Assembly: GCA_023055355.1 (NCBI GenBank)
Contig: JALJCS010000004.1
Location: forward strand, 25,146,744-25,210,743
Origin: Agelaius tricolor
Lineage: Eukaryota; Chordata; Aves; Passeriformes; Icteridae
Direction: 5' to 3'
Length of the DNA stretch: 64,000 nucleotides
Under the pieces are notes generated by a model that searched no databases, was not told the DNA's origin, and worked only from the letters and a program-made list of their open reading frames with translations. Below are positions 51,701-60,850 of the stretch, piece by piece. The position numbers were made by a program, and so were the translations under genes. How positions within the stretch are numbered: position 1 is the first letter of the stretch; each line of letters begins with the position of its first letter.

Positions 51701-52913
51701 AAAAGATAATTATTTCAGTGATGTTGCATGTTTTTGTAATGGCTCACTCTAATACAACATAGTAGACCTAATAAGATGTGAATGCTTTGAATTTGATTTA
51801 AGAGATTTTTTTTCTTACGTAGAATTCCCTTTGTGTTGGGGAAACATAAGCAATATAAAGCAGCTATACGTATTCCCTCTTGGATTGCTATATCACTGAG
51901 GGGACAGAAAAAAACCAGACTGATTGAAAGTACTAAAATTTGACCTTGATTTGTTTCATTTAGTTACCGAAATTAGAAGTTCGTGGAGAAAAGCTATTCA
52001 GACTGAGGGCTCATTAGACCCAGAGCTGTCCTCAGCTGAAGTGGTGGTGGAAGAATCTTCAGTGAATGCTACACCCGGTATGCAGGAGGAGGTGGACTCT
52101 GCCTTTGTGTGCCCTGAACCTGTGTCTCCTGTATCTGACTTGAGTCCTCCTGTGTCAGAAAAGAAGTCTCAATTAATTTCTACAGAATCTGATTCTCAGG
52201 AGCACGTGAGTGTAAGTCATACATTTGATTCTTCAGATTCAAAAACGTCTGGAATTCCAGAAAATGAGAGAACTGAATCAGAGAAACCAGATTGTTCTGC
52301 TTTGAGTGGAAGTTCTGTAGAAGATCTAAGCCGGAATTTGCAAAATGTAGAGAAGAACACGAATATTCCAGATACTTGTTTGAAAAGTGGTAGTAGAACA
52401 AATACACTACCTTCAGACCACTGTTGCAGTTTTCTAATGGATAAGATGCTATGCTGGAATGTATCTGCATTAAATTCTGCCCTTCGTGAATGTTCTGACA
52501 TGGGAATATTGGATGAGACACTTCCAGAATGTGATGGTATGGATCCCAGCATATCTGCAGACTCAGACTCCATTTTTTTTACAGTGGACAGTGAAAATTT
52601 AATGGATGGGTCAGAAAATAATGAGGATATTAAAAAATTGGACCTAGATTTGCAGTCCCTGTCAAACTCACATGAAGTGCTAAAAAAGACTGCATCTAGG
52701 AGTGAAGAGGAGCTGCATCAAACACATAATGGAGACAAATCTCAAAGTTACAGAGCTAAACTAAATATGATATCAGAAGAAGGAGAGGAAAATGACAATG
52801 ATCCTTCCATGGATGAAGGATTTACCAAGATGCCGTTGCCAAACTCTCCTGATGAAAGCAAACATTCCCTGTCATCTTTGCTGGTATCCTATCAACAGAT
52901 GGATGGTACATGA
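36432..52913 (+). CDS. HAUS6: HAUS augmin-like complex subunit 6
   Basis: HAUS6 is the augmin subunit that binds NEDD1 and so recruits gamma-tubulin to spindle microtubules for branching nucleation. Sixteen coding exons: 36432-36733, 37813-37908, 38692-38764, 39750-39882, 40457-40604, 43844-43909, 44037-44088, 44283-44456, 45052-45233, 45816-45945, 46509-46584, 48392-48482, 49748-49808, 50461-50640, 51488-51623, 51964-52913. All introns are GT-AG; the total is 2850 nt, 949 residues (human 955). Identification rests on '[14 protein letters not shown]', '[13 protein letters not shown]', '[11 protein letters not shown]' and '[20 protein letters not shown]'. The N-terminal globular region is followed by coiled coil (about residues 210-420) and then a long Ser/Glu-rich disordered tail. 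The start has a strong context (GAAGATGG). Two oddities: a 63-residue repeat insertion at the N-terminus, and a C-terminus about 30 residues shorter than human. Confidence 0.95.
36447..36635 (+). repeat. HAUS6: 27-bp coding minisatellite, 7 copies
   Basis: Seven head-to-tail units of exactly 27 bp (36447, 36474, 36501, 36528, 36555, 36582 and 36609), all in frame. The shared core is 'cccgctcggcg'. Translated units are variations on P-S-F-T-R-S-A-P-K with basic Arg/Lys and Ser/Thr at fixed places. Units differ by a few bases each, and units 1 and 4 and units 5 and 6 are most alike. Confidence 0.93.
37060..37690 (-). mobile_element. CR1 LINE fragment in HAUS6 intron 1
   Basis: Antisense CR1: 'ggctggaatggaccttaaaa' (3' end), 'cctaacctaaattttccctc', 'cattactccttgttctttca', 'gctccccagctctctcagtc' and 'gaatgcagcactccaggtgg' follow the antisense CR1 order. 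A run of 12 G at 37558-37569 interrupts it. Intron 1 (36734-37812) holds little else. Confidence 0.88.
38249..38327. repeat. Near-perfect hairpin in HAUS6 intron 2
   Basis: Left arm 38249-38287 and right arm 38290-38327 are reverse complements with four mismatches and a one-base difference in a T/A run. The loop is two bases. The arms begin with GTTTTTTTTGTA and end with TACAAAAAAAC. Size and shape suit either a tiny MITE or a miRNA precursor. I do not recognise the sequence. Confidence 0.85.
39748..39755 (+). other. HAUS6: Tandem splice acceptors, HAUS6 exon 4
   Basis: The acceptor reads TTTTCTAG|CAG|CAG|AAG, three AGs in a row in frame. Using the later ones would drop one or two glutamines without a frameshift. 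I chose the first (exon start 39750), because the spacing to the conserved 'LPQ' fits human HAUS6 best. Confidence 0.6.
40605..42289 (+). other. HAUS6: HAUS6 intron 5, first half
   Basis: Intron 5 spans 40605-43843 and is the longest intron of the gene. The first half has no recognised gene. From about 41800 it may already be highly diverged CR1 coding-region sequence leading into the clearer CR1 at 42290. Confidence 0.5.
42290..43320 (+). mobile_element. Old CR1 fragment in HAUS6 intron 5
   Basis: A strongly diverged sense CR1. The phrases 'gaggtcctgcacctgagagc', 'ggaatactatgttcagtttt', 'tttgtttagcttgaaaaagg' and 'ggaaatattcaagacttggt' occur in CR1 order. Many substitutions and indels mark it as older than the copies at 9.6 and 53.5 kb. 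Confidence 0.7.
46585..49747 (+). other. HAUS6: HAUS6 introns 11 and 12
   Basis: Intron 11 (46585-48391) and intron 12 (48483-49747) flank the 91-bp acidic exon 12. No repeat family or RNA gene was recognised. The exon 13 acceptor is an unusual GAG (TTCTTGAG|G), with a second GAG three bases downstream. Confidence 0.5.
49875..49955. repeat. GT-rich tract in HAUS6 intron 13
   Basis: T/G-only runs such as 'ttttgggggtggttttttga' and 'ggtttttggggtggtttttt' resemble the tract upstream of the HAUS6 promoter. No coding meaning. Confidence 0.75.
51488..52913 (+). CDS. HAUS6: HAUS6 exons 15-16, C-terminal tail
   Basis: Exon 15 (51488-51623) and exon 16 (51964-52913) join in phase 1 (CTGC|GTGAGT to TTTAG|TTACC). 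They encode the best conserved C-terminal block, 'NPFITKNQ' followed by '[20 protein letters not shown]'. About 300 further residues are rich in Ser, Glu and Asp and likely disordered, with several S/T-P sites. The frame ends '...[11 protein letters not shown]' and TGA, where human HAUS6 continues for about 30 residues. The minus-strand open frames inside exon 16 are shadows. Confidence 0.93.
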
Positions 52914-53180
52914 AGTCCCATTAGACTTACTACATAAATTGAAGGGTAAGTTTCTGTGTTCTTTATGCATCAATATTTTGTCCATTCAGTCACTGGACTT
53001 ACTTCCATGAATAACCTCTGAGTGGTTGGACTGTGCTATGGAAGTGGAGGGAAACAAATTATTTGTATGCTTGTTTCTCATGGAAGATGAGACCTGAAAA
53101 ATAAAGGAGACATGCTTCCTCTAGTTCTAGAATTCTATCAAACATCTTCCAAGTACAATAAAAGATGTTCATCTGACTTT
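52914..53180 (+). other. HAUS6: HAUS6 3' UTR
   Basis: A short 3' UTR with two polyadenylation signals, AATAAA at 53100-53105 and AATAAA at 53157-53162. The end at about 53180 is estimated. Confidence 0.55.
53157..53162 (+). terminator. HAUS6: HAUS6 polyadenylation signal (second)
   Basis: AATAAA followed by a T/GT-containing stretch ('tgttcatctgactttctgct'). An earlier AATAAA at 53100-53105 may be used too. Confidence 0.5.
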
Positions 53181-54284
53181 CTGCTGTAATCTAGCATGGT
53201 TTAAAAAAACAAAAAAGCCTCAAAGTGCATTAACTGCAATCTGCAGTTAGATTTTGAATAATCTGAACTTAGATTTTGAGAATTCACAAAGATAGTTTGA
53301 AGTTTTGTGTTTACTCTGAACAAATTTGGCTATTTAGAAATGTGTCATATGTCATTGAAACTTCTGTGAGTTGATTAAGGTGTTGATAGAACTATCCTGC
53401 ATTCCAGCCTGCCTATCCCCTTATCCCATTTCCAACAGAAGTGTCAACTGTTTAACCAGTATTGGAGTGTTTAGTTACATGTTCAATTAAATCATTGAAG
53501 TGCATTGATAAAAATTAACTACTAATGGAGGACTTCCATGAAAACAGATGGTATGCAGGGATGTGATTAGGCAGGCCACCACCCACTTGGAATTGGGTCT
53601 GGCAAGGGATATCAGTGGTAAGTACATCAGCAGGAAAAGGAAGATTAGGGAAAGTGTGGGGCCATTGTTGAAGCAGACAGGTGTCCTGCTGATGGAAGAC
53701 ACAGTTAAGGTGGAATTAGTGAATGCCTTCTTTGCCTTAGTCTTTACTGCTGAGGCTGTCCTTCAGGAATTCCACACCTCAGGGGTAAGGGAGGAAGGCT
53801 GAAGAAAGGAGGACTTGACCCTGGTCATAGGGGGTTCAGTTAGAGGTCAGCTAGACAGACTTAATGCCCATAAGACTGCGGGCTCCAACGGGATGCTCCT
53901 GTGGATGCTGAGGTAGATATCCCATGGGAAATATTGTTACTAAGCCGTTCTGCATTATCCCAGAGAAATGGAGAACAGGAGGTGCCTGATGACTGGATGA
54001 AAGCCAGCATTACATCCATCTTCCAAGAGGGCAACAAGGAGGAACCAGGAAACTACTGGCCAGTCAGCCTCACCATCATTCCTGGAAAGGTGGTGGAACA
54101 GATCATTCAGAAGAACATCACCAAGCATGTAAAAGAAATGGTGATCAGAAATAGTCAGGATGGATTCACCAAGTAGTCAGGATGGCCATTGGGAGTGGAC
54201 AAGCAGATGTCGTACTTTACCATAGCCTTCTGAGATGACATGGCAGGGTGGGTTGGCTAGCTGAGAGCAGTGGATATTGTTTGC

Positions 54285-54895
54285 TGTTAAAGAAACTTCC
54301 CAGTCTGACCATTCATGAGACTCTGGCAGTGACATTCCCAGAGACATCAGAGACTTTAACTGTTGGGAGTGAAGCCCCTTTACAGTGGGTGGCTCCAGTG
54401 AGCTGACAGGTGCCCTGCTTGACTCCTCACACAGCCCACCCTCACATGCACTCAGACCAGTGTCCTCACAGGTCCCAGGTGTCCCATAGCAGTGTCTCAG
54501 ATGTCTCAGTCCATAAAGCCATTTATTCACAGTGCAGTAACACAGAAACAGCTCAAGCTGGTCCCTCTGAGCAAGACCTCCAGCAAAGGAGCCCCAGATC
54601 TTTTACATCCTCAGTCTCCCCGCATGTAGGTCTTGCTCTTCATCCTGAGTTTCAGCTTCTGTCCCCACTCTCTGTTTCCATCCACCTAGATGGTGCCACC
54701 AATCTTCATCTCCTTTGTTATCCCAAAGGTAGGCAATTCCCAGCTCCTGATGTGTCTGTCACCATCCATTCACCTGGCTGCTGTCATCCATATTCATACT
54801 CCTTGTTATCCTGAAATTTGGCAGCTCACAGGCTCCCAACCAGAGCTCAGATCTCAGTCATCAGCTTTGGTGTCTATCAGATGGTATCAGCACTA
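54285..54895 (-). mobile_element. Probable solo LTR nested in the CR1
   Basis: The CR1 RT sequence stops after 'gcagtggatattgt' and resumes at 'taccttaatttcagcaaggg', words adjacent in ordinary CR1. The roughly 600 bp between them are not CR1. On the minus strand this insert carries AATAAA at about 54522-54527 and starts near TGATACC and ends near TTTAACA, so TG...CA ends are possible. I could not establish an exact target duplication. The best reading is a solo LTR inserted antisense into the older CR1. Confidence 0.5.
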
Positions 54896-55961
54896 CCTTA
54901 ATTTCAGCAAGGGTTTTGATAACATCCTCATCTTCCATAACATCCTCATAGGTAGGCTCAGGAAATGTGGATTAAAGGAATGGACAGTGAGGTGGATCAT
55001 GAACTGACTGAAGGCAGAGCTCAGAGGGTCATGATCAGTGCAGCAGAGTCCAGCAGGAGGCCTGCAGTCAGTGGTATTACCAAAGGATCAGTACTAGCAT
55101 CAACTTTATTTATCAGTGGCCTGGAGGAAGGGATCAAATGCACCCTCAGCAGGTTTGCTGGTGACACTAAACTGGGGACAGTGGCTGATCCACCTGAAAG
55201 CTCTGCTGCCATTCAATGGGACCTTGATCAGCTGCAGGGTTGGGCAGAGAGAAACCTGGTGAGCCTCAACAAGGGCAAGTGCCAGGTCCTGCACCTGGGG
55301 AGGAACAGCCCCAAGTGCCAGCACAGGCTGGGGCTGACCTCCTACAGAGCAGCTCTGTGGAAAAGGACCTGGGACTCCTGGTGCATCACAAGCTGTCCAT
55401 GAGCCACCAGTGGCCAGGAGGGCCAATGTCATCCTGGGGTGCACTGGCAAGAGTGTGGCCAGCAGGTCAGGGAGGTGATCCTCCCCCTCTACTCAGCCCT
55501 GGTGAGGCCAGTCCTGGAGTGCTGTGTCCAGTTCTGGGCTCCTCAGCACAAGGGAGACAAGGAGCTACTGGAGAGGGTCCAGTGGAGAGCCACAAGGATG
55601 ATCAGGGGTCTGGAGCTTCTCTCTCATGAGGAGAGACTCTGGGAACTGGGAATGTTTGGTCTGGAGAAGAGAAGACTGAGAGGGGATCTCACCAATACAC
55701 AGAAATATCTCAAAGGTGGGTGTCAGGAGGACGGTGCCAGACTCTTTTCAGTGATGCCCAAAAAAGAGGCAAGGAGCCGTGGCCACAAACTAAAGCACAA
55801 GAAGTTCCACCGTAAGTTGGGGCAGAAAGTATTTACACTGAGGGTGGCAGAGCACTGGAACAGCTGCCCGGAGAGGTTGTGAAGTCTCCCTCTCTGGAGA
55901 CACTCAAAACCCAACTGGATGGATGCATTTCTGTGTCACCTGCTTTAGGTGACCCTGCCTT

Positions 55962-55984
55962 GGGGGGGGGGGGGGGGGGGGGGG
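55962..55984 (+). repeat. Run of 23 guanines
   Basis: A pure G23 tract lies in the CR1 3' region, between 'cctgcctt' and 'tggactggatgatcacc'. Ordinary CR1 copies have a short G-run at this point, so this is an expansion, or sequencing uncertainty at a homopolymer. Confidence 0.9.
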
Positions 55985-56020
55985 TGGACTGGATGATCAC
56001 CAGATGTCCTTTCCAATGCT

Positions 56021-57254
56021 ACCTGTGCTGTGATTTAATGAAGTACTTGGAATTTAATATAAACTAGTCTCAAGAAGTAGTGTAATTTATTAGTGCAAAA
56101 AAGGTTTCATTTAGAATGGTAGCTATGTTGCTAGCAACTGATGAGAGCACTTACCAAATGGTACTTAGAGTATCATTTTATATATGCTTTATTAATACAT
56201 GTGAAACAGCTTCAGTATTTCTGTCTTAATAGTTGAATACTGTAGATTGCAAACTAGTATGTTTTCTCTTTCAGATAAGAATAGTTGAGTTGGAAGCTGG
56301 GCATGAAGGAACCTTCATCAGGATGGAATTTGTAAAGCAGCAGCATAACCAGAGCAGCATTTATGGTTCACTTGCATCTTCTCCAAGCATTATCTGCATT
56401 GGGAAGTTGCACTCCTTTTGGTCTGCAAGGCGAGTCTATTCCACTCCTTGTTTAGGAGTGTCACTTGCCTGCTCTGACACTGCCAGTTTCATATCATTCA
56501 CTGTAGCTTTCTATATACAGCGCATCATTTATATAAGCTATAAGCATATTTTGAACAGCAGATGTTGAGTGAATGGCATAACCCTAGAAAATGGAAAAAT
56601 TAGATGTCAAAGGAGAAATAGTGAAATCTGTTAATTTGCTCCTAATCCACATCTCATACCCCATCCCAACCCTTAACCCAAGAGACTGAAATTTTTCTTG
56701 GTGCTCTACATTCCATTGCATTCATCTCTCTTACTGGGACTTCTGGTCTATACTGCCATCAATTCTGCCTGTTCACAGAGGCTGTTCCCTTTTTCTAATC
56801 TTCACTGGAGTGCATATTTCTTTAGCTATATTACTGAATAAATGCTTCACACTAAAGTTACAAAAATTTATTGCTTGTGGTAGCATTAATGCTACTTGAT
56901 ATTAACAACTGACAATCTCAATATGTTGTGATGTAAAAGGTAATAGAGCCTGTGGTAATGGGAGAAAGTACAACTCTAGATTCCAAGAAGAAAACTTACT
57001 GTTGTAAAAATACTGACTCCTAACCTAATGTGTTTAGAGACATTGTTAAATAAAGCTGTTTTTCTGTTCTGGATTGTCTTCCTCCTTTCTTCCAAAACAG
57101 TTACCTTGGGTTTTAAGAAGAAGCTCCACCTGTATTTGACATCTTCCTTATAAAGAGAATGTGACAGGCTCTGTGAAAAGGCATGTGGGTGGTTGAGGAA
57201 GCTGTAATATGTATAATGGCTGTGCACATTAGAAGATAAGAGGGAAGTGCTGCT
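56021..57254. other. Intergenic, no gene seen
   Basis: An open stretch after 'ttttctctttcag' at 56275 looks exon-like for some 110 codons. It does not resemble the missing HAUS6 C-terminus or any protein I know. Confidence 0.4.
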
Positions 57255-57292
57255 TAATAGCCGAAGGTCTTTTCAAACCTAAGTTCTATGAT
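57255..57292 (+). mobile_element. CR1 3'-tail fragment
   Basis: 'ggtcttttcaaacctaagtt' followed by 'ctatgatcc' is a short sense CR1 3' terminus. Confidence 0.65.
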
Positions 57293-58345
57293 CCTGTTGC
57301 CACCTTAGCTACTGGCTGCCGGGAACAGGCCCAGCTGTGTTCTGTCCACACATGGACTCTAGAGCTTGGCACTGGTGACTTCACAAACATTGCCTGTAGA
57401 CTAGCTACATATAAGGATGTGGATAATAAGATTGTGGCCTATCTTAGGAAAAGTCAAACTGCCTTTTGTGTTGTTACTGCGTTGACAGTTTGAGATTAAA
57501 AAATGGCATTTAAAAATTTTGAGTTTCCTGTAAAGACCTTCCCTCACATTTTGAGTTACATGTAAAAGCAGAATCTTTCCTCCTTGTAGTTAAATATAAC
57601 GTTGTTTGTATTGTACGTAGTAGCTCTCCTGTCCACTAGTTTGTGTTGGACACTTAGGTCATTTTTGTTTAGGCTTACATTGGAAATCCATCATAATTAA
57701 TTTGAAATTCTAGGTAAAATTCTTATTTAGAGCAGTAATTTAACGATTAGTAAGGAGAAGTTGAGAACAGCAGGGTATTATGAGCAGCCAGAAATACAAC
57801 TCTGTCTGTATTTCTCTGACTTCTTTAAACCTAGATATTTGCTGAAGATTAATACAGTATTCCTAATGTACAGTGCTAAATATCTTAAGATACCTATGAG
57901 AAGTTCTTGCCCATTAAGCCTGGAGAATTCTGTTCCTCATGAATTTCCTAATCAAAAGATTCCTTTGTGTGACTTCCTAAAAGTATGTAATTTGGGCTTC
58001 TGAAGTTAGGTGCACTGTATTAAAATTAGCTGAAATACAATGCAAGGTGCTGTACCTTGCTTTCCTTTCCAGAGGAGAGTATGCAGGAGGAGATAATTTT
58101 GTGCAGCACTGCAGAGCAGCCACTATTTCACACTTTAGAGTCACCTATTATTACTATGTAAGCTCCAAAAGGATAGTTTTATGAACTTCTGTATTCCTTG
58201 GTCTCTTTTATTTTTTTAACTTTGGAATATTATACTTAAGTTTTCTTGCCAGAGCTTATATGCATTGCTCACAAAGGTTTGATGAAGTGGCTGAAATATT
58301 TTTCCTCCAAGTTCTATAGTATTTATTATATCATGAGCAATGTGA
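57293..58345. other. Intergenic, no gene seen
   Basis: AT-rich; no exon, RNA gene or repeat recognised. Confidence 0.45.
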
Positions 58346-58725
58346 TACACAGAGAGAGTTGGGCCTGTTCAGTCTTTAGAAGAATCAACTGATAGGGAGC
58401 TCATCAGTGTCTGTGTCTGAGGGGAGGGTGTCAGTGGATGGATCAGGCTCTGCTTGGTGATGCTGAGCAAGAGCACAAGAGTCAACAAACTGATGTGCAG
58501 TTAATTCTATCTGAACATGGGGAACTTTTTTACTGTGCAGTACAGAGCACTGGGAAAGATTGCCCAGAGAGGCTGTGGGGGCCTCCATCACTGGAAATAC
58601 TCAAGACCCATCTAGATGTGATCCTGTGCAATGTGCTCTGTAATGATCCTGCCTCAGCTGGGAGATTGGACCAGATGACCTGCTGTGGTCACTTCTGGCC
58701 TGACCCATTCTGTGATTGTATCAAG
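58346..58725 (+). mobile_element. CR1 LINE 3'-end fragment
   Basis: Diverged sense CR1: 'agagagttgggcctgttcag', 'agagcactgggaaagattgc' with 'ccagagaggctgtggggg', 'actggaaatactcaagaccc', and a terminus 'ttctggcctgacccattctg' plus 'tgattg'. Confidence 0.85.
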
Positions 58726-59904
58726 TGTTATGGTAGTGGCATATCCAAAAATCAATTCGTAGCTGTGACAAAACATAAATTGCTCTTAAGTTATATACAG
58801 GATAACACATAACTTGGCAGTCTGTACTTTGTATGTTCTCTCTGTACTGAGCATACATCAGTCTCTTTTTATTGAAAAGTAAAGCTGAAAGAATGTTTGA
58901 AATGTCACTAACTCACTGGGCATTGAAAAATGAAAGTACAGTCTTGTGAATTAATTTCTGCAAGTAGTGGGAGAGAATCAGAAGGGTGAAAACTACAAAA
59001 TTAGTGGGTTGAGCCCAATACCGGCCACTGTGAACAAAATCAACTCTAGCCCAGCCGAAACAGACTGGGGGAAGATAGGATGAATAGGGACTTAAAGTAT
59101 GGGTACTTAGATTAATTTCAGACAGAGAGTCTTTTAACAAGCCTGAATTACATTCATGGCTTGATAGTTCTGGTTCAGTCTTCTGTGTTGCATCATTTAG
59201 AAAAACTTTGGCAGAAATTACTCTATTGGTGATGGCAAAACACTGTAGGAGAGCTCTGTCTTACCCCGTGCAGTGCTTAAGTTCAGCTGGGTTAACCCAG
59301 TGGGGCACTGTTTGGAGGTAGCTCTTCTGTATGGGAGCGCTTTCAGACCATCCTCCCTGGAGATATGTAGCTCCACTTCAGTCTGTGTGGAACTGTTCAG
59401 CTGTGTCTGCTGATTGCGGATGGGCTTACACCTGCGGAATTCTGTGTGTAACTGGAAAAAAGCACAACTGCAGGGAGTTTGCCTACCTTTTTGTCTCTAT
59501 TGTGGGCATTTTATCACTTCTAAATAAGATCTTACTTTGGATGGTGTTTTTCTGTGGCACAAAGACTAGTTTCTGATTAATTTATGTGTAGGCAGTCATC
59601 CCAAAGTGTGAATCTAATCCTTAGTTACACATAGTTTTTATGTTTCTGGCAGTCTGTCTGTTAAAGCTGTATACATTTTACTACTTGCATGTAGAAATAC
59701 AGTCAGAGAAAGCTGCAGGAAAGTTTCTCATATTTATTATAAAGTACTCCGGGAGCCAGGGACACAATCATTTCACTGGTGTTGGGGTATTATCAATTAT
59801 TTAAATAGTCGATTTACGCACTTTTTTTTTTAAGGAGTTCAGTTAATGAGACAAATAGAAACAGTCATTGTTCCAAGAGGCTTTCAGACTAAAATCTAGT
59901 GAAG
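58726..59904. other. Intergenic, no gene seen
   Basis: No exon or named repeat recognised. Short frames at 58913-59140 (minus) and 59331-59576 (plus) lack support. Confidence 0.4.
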
Positions 59905-60850
59905 AATCGTATTGACCCATTTATTCATCCTGTTGAGATCCCTCTTGATGGCAACACACACAATGGGTGTATCAACCTCTTCTCCCAGTTTTGTATAATT
60001 TGCAAACTGCCTGAAGGTATCATGTATCCCATTATATGTGTAATATATAAAGATACATATAATAGCTTTTAGCCCATTTCCCAGTCATTGGGATCACAGC
60101 TGGTAGTGGTGCTCTGACTGGTCTTTGTGCCACTGATCGCAACTCTTTGAGTCTAGCAGCTCAGAACATTATTTATTTTGCCTCAGGGTCCAGTTACCTG
60201 GCCCATGTTTCTGTCAGTTTGTTGATGAGGTTCTTGTGGGTGACAGTGTCAAAAAGCTTATCAAACTCAAGATATGCAGTATCTACTGTTCTGTGCCTCA
60301 TCCTACAGAAGACTGTACCAAGCCAGTCTTCTTGTCGAAGGTTTTCTCTTTGGCCTAAGCATGATTTCCCTTTCATGCTGACCGCTCCAAATGATCTCCT
60401 CCAGCTCACTTGACAGCCAGTATTGGGAACTGATTTTCCAGGATTATTTACTCAACCATCTTTACAAGGACTGAGGTTGAAATCTTTCTTGCCTTTCTTG
60501 AAGACATGTGATGAATGATGTTTACTTTCTCCTAGACATGAGGAGAAAGTAAACATCATTTTTTTGTCATTAAAAGGTTGTGACAACTCTCCTGGTTGTC
60601 ACAACCTTTTAACGACAGAGAAAATGCCTCAAAATTGCATTACAATACTCCTGTATTTCTTGTGGGTACTCCATGGACCCAAGTGTACCATTTGTTTAAG
60701 TGCTGCCTAACCTCTTCCTCTTCCTTGACCCAGTCTTTTCCATTGATCTCAAGGACATGGGGTTGCTGAAATCTAGTCATACCAGTAAAGACCAGGGCTG
60801 AGACTCAGAGTCAGTGGTCACACATTGCTTTTCAATGTCGTTTGTGTAGT
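59905..60850 (-). mobile_element. CR1 LINE ORF2 fragment, antisense
   Basis: On the minus strand a frame (60194-60409) reads 'VDTAYLEFDKLFDTVTHKNL', the CR1 reverse-transcriptase segment normally containing YLDFSKAFDTV. Flanking antisense words ('ccaggattatttactcaacc', 'tcctacagaagactgtacca') agree. The frame is broken outside this piece. Two tight hairpins at 60514-60616 interrupt the element. Confidence 0.82.
60514..60616. repeat. Twin adjacent hairpins with 7-nt loops
   Basis: Hairpin 1: 60514-60533 is the exact reverse complement of 60541-60560 (20 bp, loop 7). Hairpin 2: 60566-60587 pairs with 60595-60616 (22 bp, one mismatch, loop 7). Only five T separate them. Ordinary CR1 lacks these inverted copies, so they arose after insertion. 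Confidence 0.9.

Larger units (their letters stand above)
53500..56020 (+). mobile_element. Long CR1 LINE with ORF2 remnants
   Basis: The longest CR1 of the window, in sense orientation. Frame fragments match CR1 ORF2: 'QATTHLELGLARDISGKYIS' (region before RT), 'PGNYWPVSLTIIPGKVVEQI' (RT N-terminal motif), and 'FAGDTKLGTVADPPESSAAI' followed by 'NLVSLNKGKCQVLHLGRNSP' (RT catalytic region and beyond). The usual FADD box reads FAGD here, so a catalytic Asp is lost. Frameshifts and a nested insertion (about 54285-54895) break the ORF further. The 3' end 'actggatgatcaccagatgt' and 'cctttccaatgcta' is the CR1 terminus. It is inactive. Confidence 0.9.

Noticed and set aside
52180..52573. Two minus-strand frames of more than 110 codons
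   Set aside because: They lie wholly inside HAUS6 exon 16, whose + frame is conserved with human HAUS6.
55439..55882. 147-codon and neighbouring frames as a possible gene
   Set aside because: They are CR1 ORF2 pieces next to the CR1 3' terminus; the element is interrupted and inactive.
56275..56568. Exon-like segment after 'ttttctctttcag' as a last HAUS6 exon
   Set aside because: The peptide does not resemble the human HAUS6 tail, and an in-frame donor leading to it is not convincing.
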